In this document: piece after piece, positions 32,461 through 42,772 of the stretch
Numbering within the stretch: position 1 is the stretch's first letter
Layout of the letters: each line of letters starts with the position of its first letter
NCBI GenBank assembly: GCA_034769895.1
Contig: CM068369.1
Coordinates: forward strand, 144,915,574-144,979,573
Origin: Magicicada septendecula
Taxonomy: Eukaryota > Arthropoda > Insecta > Hemiptera > Cicadidae
Direction: 5' to 3'
DNA length: 64,000 bases
The notes under the pieces: model-generated
Told to the model about the DNA's origin: nothing
What the model saw: only the letters and a program-made list of their open reading frames with translations
Database searches by the model: none
Position numbers and translations under genes: made by a program

Positions 32461-33017
32461 ACCTGTCTTTCAAGTGCTCTGCTTTTTGATTGCTGTTGTA
32501 GATGGATTATAGGTAGACTTTGTACAAGGTATTTTGGTAATGGTAATAAGTTGATGGCATTAGTAGTAATGACTGCATGTGAAGAGTCTAAGAAGCTAAG
32601 TTCAAATTTGTTTTAATTTAAAAAATAATCTTGGCTGTAGGTATACAAATAATGTTATATTTTATTGATGTAATTTAGTACAATATCCGTACTACTTAAT
32701 ATGATTCCCTTTGATGTTATAATAAATGTAATGCACAATCAATGAAAGAAATTTTTAACAATTTTTTCCTGTATTTTATAATGATGTTTTATGAAACTGC
32801 GGGTAGTTCATACAGAGGAGTAGTTGAAGTGAGATTAAAAATAATAATTACATCAAACTTAAACTACCAATAATTTTCATGGGCATAACAGATGGAGTGT
32901 ACTCTCAGCACTTGAAACGAATGGTGTCTTAGTATTACAAAGTCAGCCTTAAAATACTTATAACTTTTAACATCACCATCATGTTAAAGTAATGTATAAT
33001 ATTTGTTTAAAACTCAG
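32461..33017. other. Unassigned sequence
   Basis: No repeat or gene recognised. A minus-strand AATAAA near 32664 lies about 350 bp downstream of the possible terminal exon. Confidence 0.3.
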
Positions 33018-33279
33018 TTATTTCACACAGTTTCCATTTTCACTTATGTCAATATCAATTGAAATCTCTCGGTTTTTGTAAACATCTTGATCAACAGCAG
33101 CATTCACTGGCCATGACTGTGATATATGGCTATATTCTGTAGTGTACATTGCTGGAGTTGCCAAGATTTCAGCCTTTGAAGCAGTATGGCATGTTGGTGT
33201 GCATTTGATGTTCAGATCAAAATTTACAAATTCATCGAAGTGATGTCTATAAGATGACTTCATTTCTGACTCCATCCCT
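33018..33279 (-). CDS. Possible terminal exon of a host gene
   Basis: On the minus strand a good acceptor (TTTATTTTTACAG) precedes an open frame of 85 residues from the internal ATG to a TAA stop. The sequence is of normal complexity (MESEMKSSYRHHFDEFVNFD...) and unlike any transposon protein I know. The family is not recognised. Together with the segments at 35191, 36305 and 36733 it could belong to one minus-strand gene, but the intron phases do not chain, so exons are missing or the model is wrong. Confidence 0.35.
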
Positions 33280-34464
33280 CTGTAAAAATAAAGAAATATT
33301 TATAGTAAGTCCTCAACATGTGTGCATTTAATACTGTTAACCTGTAAGTGTGTTACTCACAGAATAAGTCATCAGTTCTAACTTAGTAATTTTTTCTACC
33401 CCTCCGCAAGTCACTAATCAGTGAAATGGTTGTGGTAAACAATCTCTTATATGATAAGCAAATGACAGATGTTCTTCTTAACTATTAACAAAGCAACAAA
33501 TTGTTATAAGAAGCCCACATAAACAAATGTTTAGTGAAAGATGAGGCAGTTTCAAGGAATAAAATATCAAAAAATGGGTAATTTTAATTTAAGGTGACAA
33601 TGCTGAAAGATTTAAATTGAACTAACCATTTGAAAAATCCAAGAACATTAAAGCAGATTCATTCTAGTTATAGACAATAGCAGGCAAAACATTCTCAAAT
33701 GCCAAACGTCATGTGTCTGGGAATTAAAACTGGTATCATTTTTTTCCATCAGATACAAGAAGAGTTATATAACCAATGAATAAGACTGTATACAATGTTG
33801 AAATAGTTATATGACAAAAAGTAATGCATTAAACAATACAGATGCACCTATGCTAAAAGAATTTTCAAAAGTCTTTATTTGTAATAACTTCAACGGTGCA
33901 TGGAATGAAGTGAAACAGAGCTTCCTGATAGAATAAGCCATTGGCTTAGAACTTCCTTATAGCCAATTCCTGAAAAAATAAACTAAAATTAGCTTTGAAT
34001 GAATTGTATAGTTTTTAGTTTTATCTGGAGGTTCTAGATAATTCTTTAGTTGGAAGATGAGTGATTAACACTTGGAGTTAATGCTGAGTTACTGTCAATT
34101 TAATTGAGTATCTAACTGAATACAAGGTTATCCAATTGCATATAAAGAGAATGAGCAAAATGATGTGGGCATGCTACTTAACATACTGATAGCGCAGAAT
34201 AACAATTGTTTTGAAAAATATATTTAAAAAAAAAAACATGACAAGAATCTAAATTAAAGTTCTCATATCCTTATGGAACAGCAACAGATTTCTTCTGCTA
34301 TAAAGAAAGTAAGACATAAACAACTATCCTTATATGATTTTGAGACAAGTTAAATGACTACAACAGAAATTATTATTTTAACTCTGAATCAGGTTGCAAT
34401 TGAATTGGTGAGAAGAAGAAGGAAAACATTCCACAGACCATCATTTTCAGAAAACTATAAAAAA
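33280..34464. other. Unassigned, possibly intronic
   Basis: No ORF or repeat identified. A run of A occurs at about 34228-34238. Confidence 0.25.
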
Positions 34465-34513
34465 CTTTAATTACCTTTTATCCGTCAGTGACTTCGTTCT
34501 AGCGTTTTTTATA

Positions 34514-34549
34514 TAGACGCGTTTCGTGACATGTGTCACATCTTCAGTA
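34514..34549 (-). ncRNA. Hammerhead-like motif (left arm of insertion 3)
   Basis: The minus strand reads CTGAAGA, T, a GTGACA/TGTCAC hairpin (6 bp), GAAAC-GC-GTC. Stem I is only about 2 bp, so this is a weak candidate. Confidence 0.35.
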
Positions 34550-34747
34550 GTCCTCGTCAAAAGTTAAAATTCACATAAAACACATAAAAACACATTTGCA
34601 CATATTTACAAAATTACAAAGATGACACACACATAACACGATGTAACTTCGGCTTCGTTGGACCGGTCCGCCCGCGCGTGTAGTTGCCGAGCCACTCAAA
34701 TTGGTGTTTTTATGTGTTTTATGTGAATTTTAACTTTTGACGAGGAC

Positions 34748-34783
34748 TACTGAAGATGTGACACATGTCACGAAACGCATCTA
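34748..34783 (+). ncRNA. Hammerhead-like motif (right arm of insertion 3)
   Basis: Same as the left arm but GAAACGCATC, which breaks the stem III pair; probably inactive. Confidence 0.3.
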
Positions 34784-35190
34784 TATAAAAAACGCTAGAA
34801 CGAAGTCACTGACGGATAAAAGGTAATTAAATTATTGTGAAAAAGTGACTTGGATACTATATAAAAAAAAAAAATATATAAAAACTGATTTGTGGCTAAA
34901 TGAGAGACTTCATTATATGTGTAAAATATAGCTTTATGACTATATAAATTATGAATAAAAAAGACAAAGAGCCACAACCTTCTTAGGTGAAACATTTCTT
35001 GCACGGGCAGGTAAGGTAATGGCAGTTTTGCATAAAATCTAGGACAATGCCTTCTACATTTATCTAGAGCTGCACAAGTTTTTAACTTCTTAAATTTTAT
35101 TATATATAAAAACTTTCACAAATGAACTTACTTTTGTTATCACTTTCACAAACGTTTCAAGGTGATGTGCCTCTTCCAGAAGAGGCATTA

Positions 35191-35589
35191 TTATATTACA
35201 TTCTCCAGGTCTGGATGTTTTTTGAGAAGCATATTATGCATAGCTTTACTAGACAAGCCAGCTTCCAAATAGATTATAGGATGAGATGAGTAATCAGAAT
35301 TCTTTTTAGGAAATGAATCAATATGAGCATCCAGTTTGATTAAAGCATCTTTTGGAATTTTGTTTTGGTTGCTGTGTTTGCCTCTCATATAAATAGATTG
35401 TGATCTTTCAGCTAGTAACTTAGCTAAACGAAAGAGTACTTTACTCAAAATTGCATGTAAAATAAGAAAAGCTTTCCACCATACTTCAATCTGGTCTGAG
35501 TCCATCATAACAAAATATTTAAAAGATGATGTAAATTGTTCAGAATTCTCTTTTTTTTTGCCTAGGTCTACTAACCTCATGTCTTTCAA
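35191..35589 (-). CDS. Possible internal or terminal host exon, about 130 aa
   Basis: A high-complexity open frame on the minus strand (MRLVDLGKKKENSEQF, then QIEVWWKAFLILHAILSKVL and ALIKLDAHIDSFPKKNSDYS). It ends in TAA, or at a possible donor GTAATA eight bases earlier. An acceptor AG lies just before ACATGAGG. No transposon similarity and no family recognised. The hydrophobic/charged spacing suggests a folded helical domain. Confidence 0.4.
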   Translation of the reverse strand: MKDMRLVDLGKKKENSEQFTSSFKYFVMMDSDQIEVWWKAFLILHAILSKVLFRLAKLLAERSQSIYMRGKHSNQNKIPKDALIKLDAHIDSFPKKNSDYSSHPIIYLEAGLSSKAMHNMLLKKHPDLENVI

Positions 35590-36304
35590 TAAGGTTTAAA
35601 CAAACCTTAAAATTGGGCAATCACAAAGACTACAACATAAACAGCAGCAGCATGCTCTGTAGGAATATACAGTACACTAACTACACATTGAGAGTACGAA
35701 GGAACACATTCCAGGAATGTTTTCTTTCTTACACTCACACAAATTTTCAACCTGTTGATAACTACATTAAAAATAAAGAAATGTTTCCTTTCTATACACT
35801 AACTGATGTACTTTTAGCTTTTAAACAAAACGGCTATTTCAGTTAAATTTTGACAAAATGTGGAATCTTTCCCTTCTTCTTCTCACCCATTCAATTATTT
35901 TTCAAATGCTGCCTTTTATTTAATTACTAACTACCACAAAATCAACACATCATTATAAACTAAATACGAGAATTTTTAAACTAATGTTCTCTAGACAGAG
36001 ATTACATTATAGCAAGTGAGAGTGGTGTAAGTCCAAAATATGTCAAAGTAATAAAAATAAAAGGAAAGTTGGAAAATTCAATCATAATGGAGTCAAAAGT
36101 ACAATCTGATGACTAGTAGCTCAGCATAATTTAATGTTTTACGTGGTAGCTAAACCTTTTTTGTTAAAATATAATAATAGATTCCTTTTTGTGCCCTTCA
36201 AACGGCTTAGTGGAGCCAAACCAAGCTGCTTATAAACCAAAGGAAGGTAGTGTACCAGCACCATGCTTAAACCTATTATTGTTACCCTATGTACTCATTT
36301 TTAC
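35590..36304. other. Unassigned, possibly intronic
   Basis: No supported feature; plus-strand frames here are low quality. Confidence 0.25.
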
Positions 36305-36385
36305 AGGCTGAGTAGGCGTGGAGGCTGAAAACACACTCTGATTTAATGTTACATCTAGGACTTCTAGGTTAGTAGCCAAGTGCTC
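36305..36385 (-). CDS. Possible small host exon (27 codons)
   Basis: Acceptor ATTTTTATAG, then EHLATNLEVLDVTLNQSVFS..., then possible donor GTAAAA. It is phase 0 at both ends. Weak on its own. Confidence 0.25.
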
Positions 36386-36732
36386 CTATAAAAATATGTA
36401 AACGATATAAATCCAATTTTTTTTTTAACTATTATAGAATGAACTGAAAATGTACCAGTCAGATTTTTTTCATTAGTAAATCTATCAGATGAGAATTGAA
36501 TATATTCTTTAATCAATGCTTTGAACAATAATTACAGGAATGGATGAATCACTTGGACCATCCACAACTAAAATTAGGTTATGTGCAATCAGAATAAGAT
36601 ATATGATCTAACTGGGGCGAAGAATTGAATAATAAATATGGTTTTTCTTTTTGTATAAAAATAGACAAATAAACAAGTTTTGAAGTATGTGGTAATTTTA
36701 AAATTATGGTAAATTTCCTCGTAGATACTTAC

Positions 36733-36872
36733 GAATGAGGAAGTATTTTAGACGACTTATGAAGGTACTTATTTAAAACTGGTTTACTGACGACAGCTTT
36801 ATCAAATATCGGTTTTTTAATACTTTGTGGAGGCAGTTCAATTAGTTTTTCCTTGTACTTGTCTACTTCCGC
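36733..36872 (-). CDS. Possible host exon (46 codons)
   Basis: It has the best splice signals in the window: acceptor TTTTTCTTGCAG and donor GTAAGT frame an open 140-nt segment reading AEVDKYKEKLIELPPQSIKK.... A coiled-coil-like start is followed by a Lys/Pro-rich stretch. No family recognised. Confidence 0.4.
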
Positions 36873-37117
36873 CTGCAAGAAAAATCAATTGATTTTATTT
36901 TTTGGCTAAGTATAATTCTGTTTGAAAACGTGTGTCATTATACTGTATATCTTTACATTATTTATAAAACTGTATACTTGGAATGAAGTTATTCTACTTT
37001 GTCAGTGGTAAACATCAACAAAAATGTGGGTGAAAAGAGAGTAGTTAAACGCAGATCTTCCACTTCACATTGCTGACTAGAGAGCATAATCCCAACTTCT
37101 ATTATCATAGTCTCAAT

Positions 37118-37121
37118 GTAT
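37118..37121. repeat. Element D target-site duplication (left)
   Basis: GTAT, matched by 42631-42634. Confidence 0.75.
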
Positions 37122-37704
37122 TGTTACGACGGTCTACTCGATCGTCGTAGGTACAGTGGAAACAAAATAAGTACAAGACACCAATTAAGTCACTAATCAC
37201 ACCTTTAATTGTTATAGTAGAACAGTTCGTAATTAACAACACAGTGTCTACAACAAATCAAATGAAATTGTTCATACGCAATAAAATGTCCACTAATATT
37301 AAAACTCAACTGTATTACAATTATACCATCCGAATATAAAACGCAACACTTCACTAATAACTACTTGAACGTACACCGTAATAACTCGAACCGCTCTGTA
37401 AATATATCGCACTAATACTCTCGAACCGCACAGTCAAAAATCTCGGATTGAACTGAAAACTAAGGCCGCGACGCGATGTATTTATAGTTACGCTCACACA
37501 CCAGAAGCGTTCAAACTGCGTCTTATCTCTCGCGAACTACGTAAATTGCTACGGCCTTGGCACAGTCCGAGCGCCCGAGCGGAGCCTGGCACAGTCGAGA
37601 AAATTCTCGCAAAATGCGTTTAGTAGCACGTACACCACACGCTTACGTCGAGATCTTTCTGGCGCATTCGATAAACGCGTAGATTGTTCTGTATTGTCGT
37701 AGCA
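37122..37704 (-). mobile_element. Element D 3' LTR (583 bp)
   Basis: On the minus strand it runs TGCTACGACAATACAG ... GTCGTAACA. It is the same length as and nearly identical to the LTR at 42048-42630. It is preceded on the minus strand by the purine tract AAGGAGGGGGCAG (37705-37717). Confidence 0.9.
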
Positions 37705-37715
37705 CTGCCCCCTCC

Positions 37716-38804
37716 TTAAGCCTGTTCGTCCCGAACTGGCCAAGCGTCTCTAAATTTGTATTTAGCCAGGCGATCTAGGTGGACGACCTTGAACTTTCGC
37801 TGTCCTTCCTGTTGAATCCGATAAACAACATCGTTAATCCTTTTTTTTACAGTGTAGGGTCCTTCCCAGTTAGACTGAAGCTTAGGTGAGCGACCACGAC
37901 GGCGCTTTGGATTGAACAACCAGACCTGATCTCCTTCTTGGAAACCCACACTATTGCTGCGAATGTCATACCGAGTTTTCATTTTATCACTGGCAATCTT
38001 CAGCCGTCCTCTTACCAAGCGATTCATTTCTCGCAGTTGGTTTTCTAATTGCGAGGAATAGTTCTGCGGCTCTTGGGACTGAGTCTCAGGTGATCCAAAC
38101 ATCAAGTCCCCAGGAAGACGAATCTCCCGCCCAAACACCAATTTTGCTGGAGTCATGCCGGTTGTGTCATGTACTGATGACCTATACGCCATAAGGAATA
38201 GTGGTATACGTTGGTCCCAGTCTGTTTGGTTCTCGTCAACAACTTTCGAAAGATGCTGCTCAAGTGTCCTGTTGAATCTCTCAACCATCCCGTCCGACTG
38301 AGGATGCAGAGGCGTTGTCCTGGTCTTTCGAATTCCCAGTAGACGGCATAATTCTTTAAACACTCCTGATTCGAAATTTCTCCCTTGATCCGTATGGATT
38401 TCCATAGGGGCTCCATAACGGCAACAGAAGTTGTGAACTAACTGCTTTGCCACAGTGGTAACCTCCTGATTTGGAATTGCGTATGCTTCCACCCACTTAG
38501 TAAAGTAGTCACCTACAACCATGATGTACCGGTTTCCATCGTCAGTAACTGGGAATGGTCCAGCAATGTCTATGGCAATTCTCTCGAAAGGTTGTCCAAC
38601 GTTATACTGTCTCATTTTTCCCCTGCTTCTGGTTTGTGGGCCCTTGCTTGCAGCACATATTTCACACGTCCGAACCCATTCCTCTACGTCGTGGCGAAGA
38701 CGAAGCCAATAGAATCGCTTCCGTATTTTGTCAAGGGTTTTGTTAAAGCCAAGATGGCCTCCAAAGCTCTGACAATTGCCAACAACTCTCTTCTTATAAC
38801 ACAA
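37716..38804 (-). pseudogene. pol: Element D integrase
   Basis: Gypsy-type integrase. The N-terminal HHCC zinc domain is only partly left (GGHLGFNKTLDKIRKRFYW and the CEIC pair). The catalytic core shows D (IDIAGPFP), D (HTDQGRNFE) and E (MVERFNRTLEQHL), all present. The C-terminal domain includes GDQVWLFNPKRRRGRSPKL, WEGPYTV and HLDRL. The frame is open to the stop 12 bases before the LTR. Upstream it joins RNase H through a deletion at about 38755, so it cannot be made as part of a full polyprotein. Confidence 0.9.
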
Positions 38805-38983
38805 TAATTTCTCTCTGGTTTAGAAAGCGTCTTGCTGTAATACGCTATTACTCGTTCTTCACCGTTCTGCACTTGAGACAAAACTGCTCCTAGACCAGTA
38901 TTGCTTGCGTCTGTGTCTACGATGTACTTCCCTTCGGAAGCTGGAAAAGCGAGAATTGGCTGCGAACATAATGCAATCTTCAA
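38684..38983 (-). pseudogene. pol: Element D RNase H, truncated
   Basis: It contains the first RNase H active-site block (VDTDASNTGLGAVLSQ) and the second (YYSKTLSKPERNYCVIRRELLAIV). After ALEA the frame runs on without similarity, because the rest of RNase H, the linker and the start of integrase are deleted. GGHLGF of integrase follows in another frame within a few bases. Confidence 0.85.
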
Positions 38984-39395
38984 CGTTCTAAATGCTTGTT
39001 CACACTCTCTCGAACATTGGAAGTTCGTTTATTTTCCGTCAGCTCATGTAGTGGTTTAGCAATAGTAGCGAAGCCTTTCACAAAACGTCGGTAATATGAG
39101 CATAACCCCAGGAAACTCCGAAGTTCGTGTTTATTCTTCGGAACTGGCCAGTCTCTTACGGTGTCTACTTTATTAGGATCCATGCTAACGCCCGCTGCCG
39201 AAACCAGATGGCCCAAATACTGTACTTCCTTCTGGAATAGAGAACACTTCTTCGGGCTCAGCTTCAGTTGTGCACCGTGAATTCTAGTTAGAACGTCCTT
39301 AAGGTTTTCCAAATGATCTTCGAAAGTCTTCCCGATCACTATGACATCGTCTAAGTAAACAAGGCAAGTTTTCCACGTCAGGCCTCGGAGTATCA
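38980..39395 (-). pseudogene. pol: Element D reverse transcriptase, palm end and connection
   Basis: This carries the catalytic YLDDV box, then HGAQLKLSPKKCSLFQKEV, YLGHLVS and FLGLCSYYRRFVKGFA, typical of gypsy RT. It is in a different frame from the upstream half because of a one-base loss at about 39392, and it shifts frame again at about 38985 before RNase H. Confidence 0.88.
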
Positions 39396-40800
39396 GTCCA
39401 TCAATCTCTCAAATGTTGCCGGTGCATTACAGAGTCCAAATGGCATGACGTTAAATTGGAATAAGCCACTTGGGGTCGAGAAAGCGGTCTTTTCCTTGTC
39501 TTCTTGATGAAGACCCACTTGCCAATATCCACTCTTCAGGTCCAATGTGGAAAACCACTGTGCTCCGGACAACGTGTCGAGTGTATCGTCAACGCGAGGT
39601 AATGAATAGCAGTCTTTCTTTGTAACGTCATTTAACCTCCGGTAGTCTACGCAAAAACGCAATCCACCATCCTTCTTCGCTACCAGCACTACAGGGGAAG
39701 ACCAAGCACTTGACGAAGGTTCAATTACTCCCTCTGTCAACATGTCCTGTACTAACCGAGACATCTCCTCTTGTTTAGATAATGGAGGCCTTCGAGGAGG
39801 TTGGCGTATCGGTGTTGTGTCCCCGGTATTGATGCGATGTTGCACAAGAGAGGTTCTTCCCAGTGACTGTCCCCGAACTGCAAAACAATCTTTGAATTCG
39901 TGTAAAAACTGTCCGAGTTCTTTTACCTCACCACTTGAGAGGTCGTTAGAAGATCTGTTCAATAATTCTTGCAGTTCCTCTGGTAATTTAGAAGTATCCG
40001 AAGAACTGGGTCTTCGTTGCGTTATTCCGGCTACCCAGGCCACAGGAGTCAATTTGCCTAGGAGCGTATTGCTTTGTAAAGTGATAGCTTGATCCAAAAT
40101 ATTCGCCACTCTACTAGGTACATTTCCGGTTTCGTCAGGTTTTACTAAACTTCTGGCAATTAGTATGCCCGGTGTGCTGACTACCTGGGGTTCGAATATA
40201 GAGCACTGATTGCCCCTAGTATCTACCGCAGTTCTAACCATGATGATCTTTTCGGAGTTTGGCGGAACAGTTACGGCCACTTGGTTTATGACGTCCATCG
40301 ATTTTTCTGCTGTCGTCATTGTTGATAGCATTACCTCTTCGCCTCCGATTCTCAAGACATTGTTTTTGAAGTCGACTATAAATCCGTATGCGTTCATAAC
40401 GTCCACACCAAGAATTGCTTCATCCACAATGTCTGCAACAAGTACTTGATGATTAAACTCAAGTCTACCGAGGCGTAGGTGTATCTCCACTTTTCCATAC
40501 ACTTTTACAGGCCGTCCAGTAGCTGTTCGCAAGTTGCAAGAGCACCAGATTGGCTTGAGATCTTTCACCACGTCGGGGCGCACAATAGAAACTGTTGCGC
40601 CTGTGTCAACTGTAATCGAGGTTGGCCTTTCTTGAACAAATCCGGTAACTACCAAGCTCCCGGTGTTTTTCTGAAGTGTAGAAATTGCGTATTCTCTAGG
40701 GGCTTCGTTCCTCCAGTTAGTCAGCACACGCCCCGTTGCACCGACTATTGCTCGTTTCCCTGCTGCTGAATTCTAACCCGACAATCTCGTTGTAGATGTC
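39393..40800 (-). pseudogene. pol: Element D protease and first half of reverse transcriptase
   Basis: Retropepsin-type protease with active site VDTGATVS and the later AILGVDVMNAYG. A linker follows, then RT fingers and palm: GVIEPSSSAWSSPVVLVAKK, RFCVDYRRLN, FSTLDLKSGYWQV and FNVMPFGLCNAPATFERLMD. The frame stays open upstream of 40727 to about 40780 and overlaps the zinc-knuckle frame of gag, an overlap usual for gag-pol. It is broken at 39393 by a frameshift just before the YLDD box. Confidence 0.88.
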
Positions 40801-40850
40801 CAGGTTTCCCACATCGATAACACTTCGGTTTTCCATCCTTTCTTATTTTA
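40757..40850 (-). pseudogene. gag: Element D nucleocapsid zinc knuckle
   Basis: CYRCGKPGHLQRDC is a standard CCHC knuckle, ending in TAG at about 40757. It lies one base out of frame with the preceding Gag ORF (which stops at 40848), so either an indel occurred or a shift is programmed there. Confidence 0.75.
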
Positions 40851-41957
40851 TTGTTCTTCTTCCTCATCGTCTGTGCCGTCGCGATCTTTTAGCTCGCGCA
40901 CTTTATGACTTGTCCAACCAGACGCTGATTTGGCGGCCTCAAATTGCAAAGCATGTACCAGGGCGTCCGCACTGTTCTGGTGTCTTGCCATTCGTAACAC
41001 TTGCTGTAGTTCGTTATCTCGGACACCGGCAGTAAATGTCTGCATCGCAAAACGCGTTCGAAAATCTTCTGGCGCTTCAGGATAGGCCAGTCTAATTAGT
41101 CTGTCGATACTTGCTTCAAACTCTTGAAGACTTTCCCCGGAATGCTGTCGCCTTGCTCTCAACTGGGTGCAGTACACATCTCGCAAATGTTTATCACCAT
41201 ACCGTAATTCCAGAGCTTTTATCAATTCGGCATAGGTGTTCTGGCTGTCAGGTGGCACTTTCTGTAGTAGTTCTGCCGCGGGTCCTTTTAATGCAAGAAC
41301 AAGTGAAACAGCCTTGTCTTTTTCTGTCCAATTATTTGCGCATGCAGCAGCTTCAAATTGGCGGAGGTACGTTGCCCAGTGAGTGCTTCCGTCAAAGGTT
41401 GGAGCTTTGACATGAACTGTCCCTACTGCAGGCAAAGTGACTTTCTCTGTTAACTTATTTTCTGTGTATTTTTCTGTCTTGATCACTGGTACAGTCTGTT
41501 CAGAAATTTGTTTTGGTTGAATCTTCATGCACTGTTCAACTTCAATTTTAATTTGTTCTCTTATGTTTGCCATTGAGTTTTCTACTGCAGATATTTTATT
41601 TGACACAGATTCTTCTATAACAGATATTTTTGTAGACATCGATTCCTCCACAGTCAAGACAGATTTTTCTACTTCAGCCATTTTTAATGTCATTGATTCT
41701 TGTACCTCCGATATTTTAGTTACTTGCTTATTAAGCTCACCTCGTAGGAGACCCAACTCTGCAGCGGTTTGTTCTTGTGTCTGCTTTTGCTGCTGTATTA
41801 ACTCCTTGATGTCATCTGCTTCCTGCTTCCGTTCCTCTGCCTCCTGCAGGAGGGTTTTCTGTCTCGCTTCCGCTTTCTCGTCTTGTCGTTTTTCTGCTTC
41901 TTCCTGTGTCTGCCGCAGCAGTGTTTGTAAAGCTTCCATCATCTGACTGTGATCCAT
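40848..41957 (-). CDS. gag: Element D Gag, coiled coil and capsid (369 aa)
   Basis: It starts at ATG 41957, 91 bp after the LTR. Residues 1-150 are a Gln/Glu-rich coiled coil with repeated ISxxEESMSxKI phrases. About 165-350 is a retrotransposon-Gag capsid (KAPTFDGSTHWATYLRQFEA, WTEKDKAVSLVLALKGPAAE, LRARRQHSGESLQEFEASID). The acidic end DDEEEEQ precedes the zinc knuckle in the next frame. It forms particles around element RNA in the family. The ORF itself is intact. Confidence 0.88.
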   Translation of the reverse strand: MDHSQMMEALQTLLRQTQEEAEKRQDEKAEARQKTLLQEAEERKQEADDIKELIQQQKQTQEQTAAELGLLRGELNKQVTKISEVQESMTLKMAEVEKSVLTVEESMSTKISVIEESVSNKISAVENSMANIREQIKIEVEQCMKIQPKQISEQTVPVIKTEKYTENKLTEKVTLPAVGTVHVKAPTFDGSTHWATYLRQFEAAACANNWTEKDKAVSLVLALKGPAAELLQKVPPDSQNTYAELIKALELRYGDKHLRDVYCTQLRARRQHSGESLQEFEASIDRLIRLAYPEAPEDFRTRFAMQTFTAGVRDNELQQVLRMARHQNSADALVHALQFEAAKSASGWTSHKVRELKDRDGTDDEEEEQ

Positions 41958-42026
41958 GTTTACCGATTTAATTACGAATCACACTCGTCTTGTACAAAGC
42001 GTCCACTGTTTCCACTGTTAACCGTT

Positions 42027-42046
42027 CTATCCCAGTTCTGACACCA
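42027..42046 (-). other. Element D primer-binding site
   Basis: The minus strand reads TGGTGTCAGAACTGGGAT, one base after the LTR. The start TGG matches a tRNA CCA end. The same site follows the D-type LTR at 23499. tRNA identity not assigned. Confidence 0.6.
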
Positions 42047-42047
42047 T

Positions 42048-42630
42048 TGTTACGACGGTCTACTCGATCGTCGTAGGTACAGTGGAAACAAAATAAGTAC
42101 AAGACACCAATTAAGTCACTAATCACACCTTTAATTGTTATAGTAGAACAGTTCGTAATTAACAACACAGTGTCTACAACAAATCAAATGAAATTGTTCA
42201 TACGCAATAAAATGTCCACTAATATTAAAACTCAACTGTATTACAATTATACCGTCCGAATATAAAACGCAAAACTTCACTAATAACTACTTGAACGTAC
42301 ACCGTAATAACTCGAACCGCTCTGTAAATATATCGCACTAATACTCTCGAACCGCACAGTCAAAAATCTCGGATTGAACTGAAAACTAAGGCCGCGACGC
42401 GATGTATTTATAGTTACGCTCACACACCAGAAGCTTCCAAACTGCGTCTTATCTCTCGCGAACTACGTAAATTGCTACGGCCTTGACACAGTCCGAGCGC
42501 CCGAGCGGAGCCTGGCACAGTCGAGAAAATTCTCGCAAAATGCGTTTAGTAGCACGTACACCACACGCTTACGTCGAGATCTTTCTGGCGCATTCGATAA
42601 ACGCGTAGATTGTTCTGTGCTGTCGTAGCA
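42048..42630 (-). mobile_element. Element D 5' LTR (583 bp)
   Basis: Direct repeat of 37122-37704 with few differences (for example acc-g versus acc-a, gtgctg versus gtattg), so the insertion is fairly young. Confidence 0.9.
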
Positions 42631-42634
42631 GTAT
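42631..42634. repeat. Element D target-site duplication (right)
   Basis: GTAT. Confidence 0.75.
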
Positions 42635-42768
42635 TATATTCTCAGCTTGTTGTATATTCTGAAGTTTATTATTCCACAAAAGTCTTATGCACAAACATAA
42701 GAGTGCTTTGTAGCAAGCAGGCATGGGAATTCAAATGTGCATATCATTTTTTGTAGTTTTAATTATTT
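42635..42768. other. Unassigned sequence between D and E
   Basis: 134 bp separating two independent LTR insertions. Confidence 0.4.
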
Positions 42769-42772
42769 ATAT
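42769..42772. repeat. Element E target-site duplication (left)
   Basis: ATAT, matched by 57779-57782. Confidence 0.65.

Larger units (their letters stand above)
34465..34855. mobile_element. Inverted-dimer insertion with hammerhead-like cores (3)
   Basis: Arms of about 130 bp (34468-34600 and 34700-34829) are inverted repeats around a GC-richer loop (GGACCGGTCCGCCCGCGCG). A one-sided 26-bp tail follows on the right. A likely target duplication is ACTATAAAAAA (34454-34464) and ACTATATAAAAAA (34856 onward), with slippage in the A run. Organisation is like insertions 1 and 2, but the sequence is different. Confidence 0.6.

Noticed and set aside
34795..35004. Reverse ORF MQEMFHLRRLWLFVFF...
   Set aside because: Overlaps the palindromic insertion and low-complexity T runs; no similarity or splice signals.
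37040..37117. Minus-strand frame ETMIIEVGIMLSSQQCEVED next to element D, possibly a host exon split by D
   Set aside because: The frame has a stop just upstream on the far side of D, and no good donor follows; kept only as a hint.
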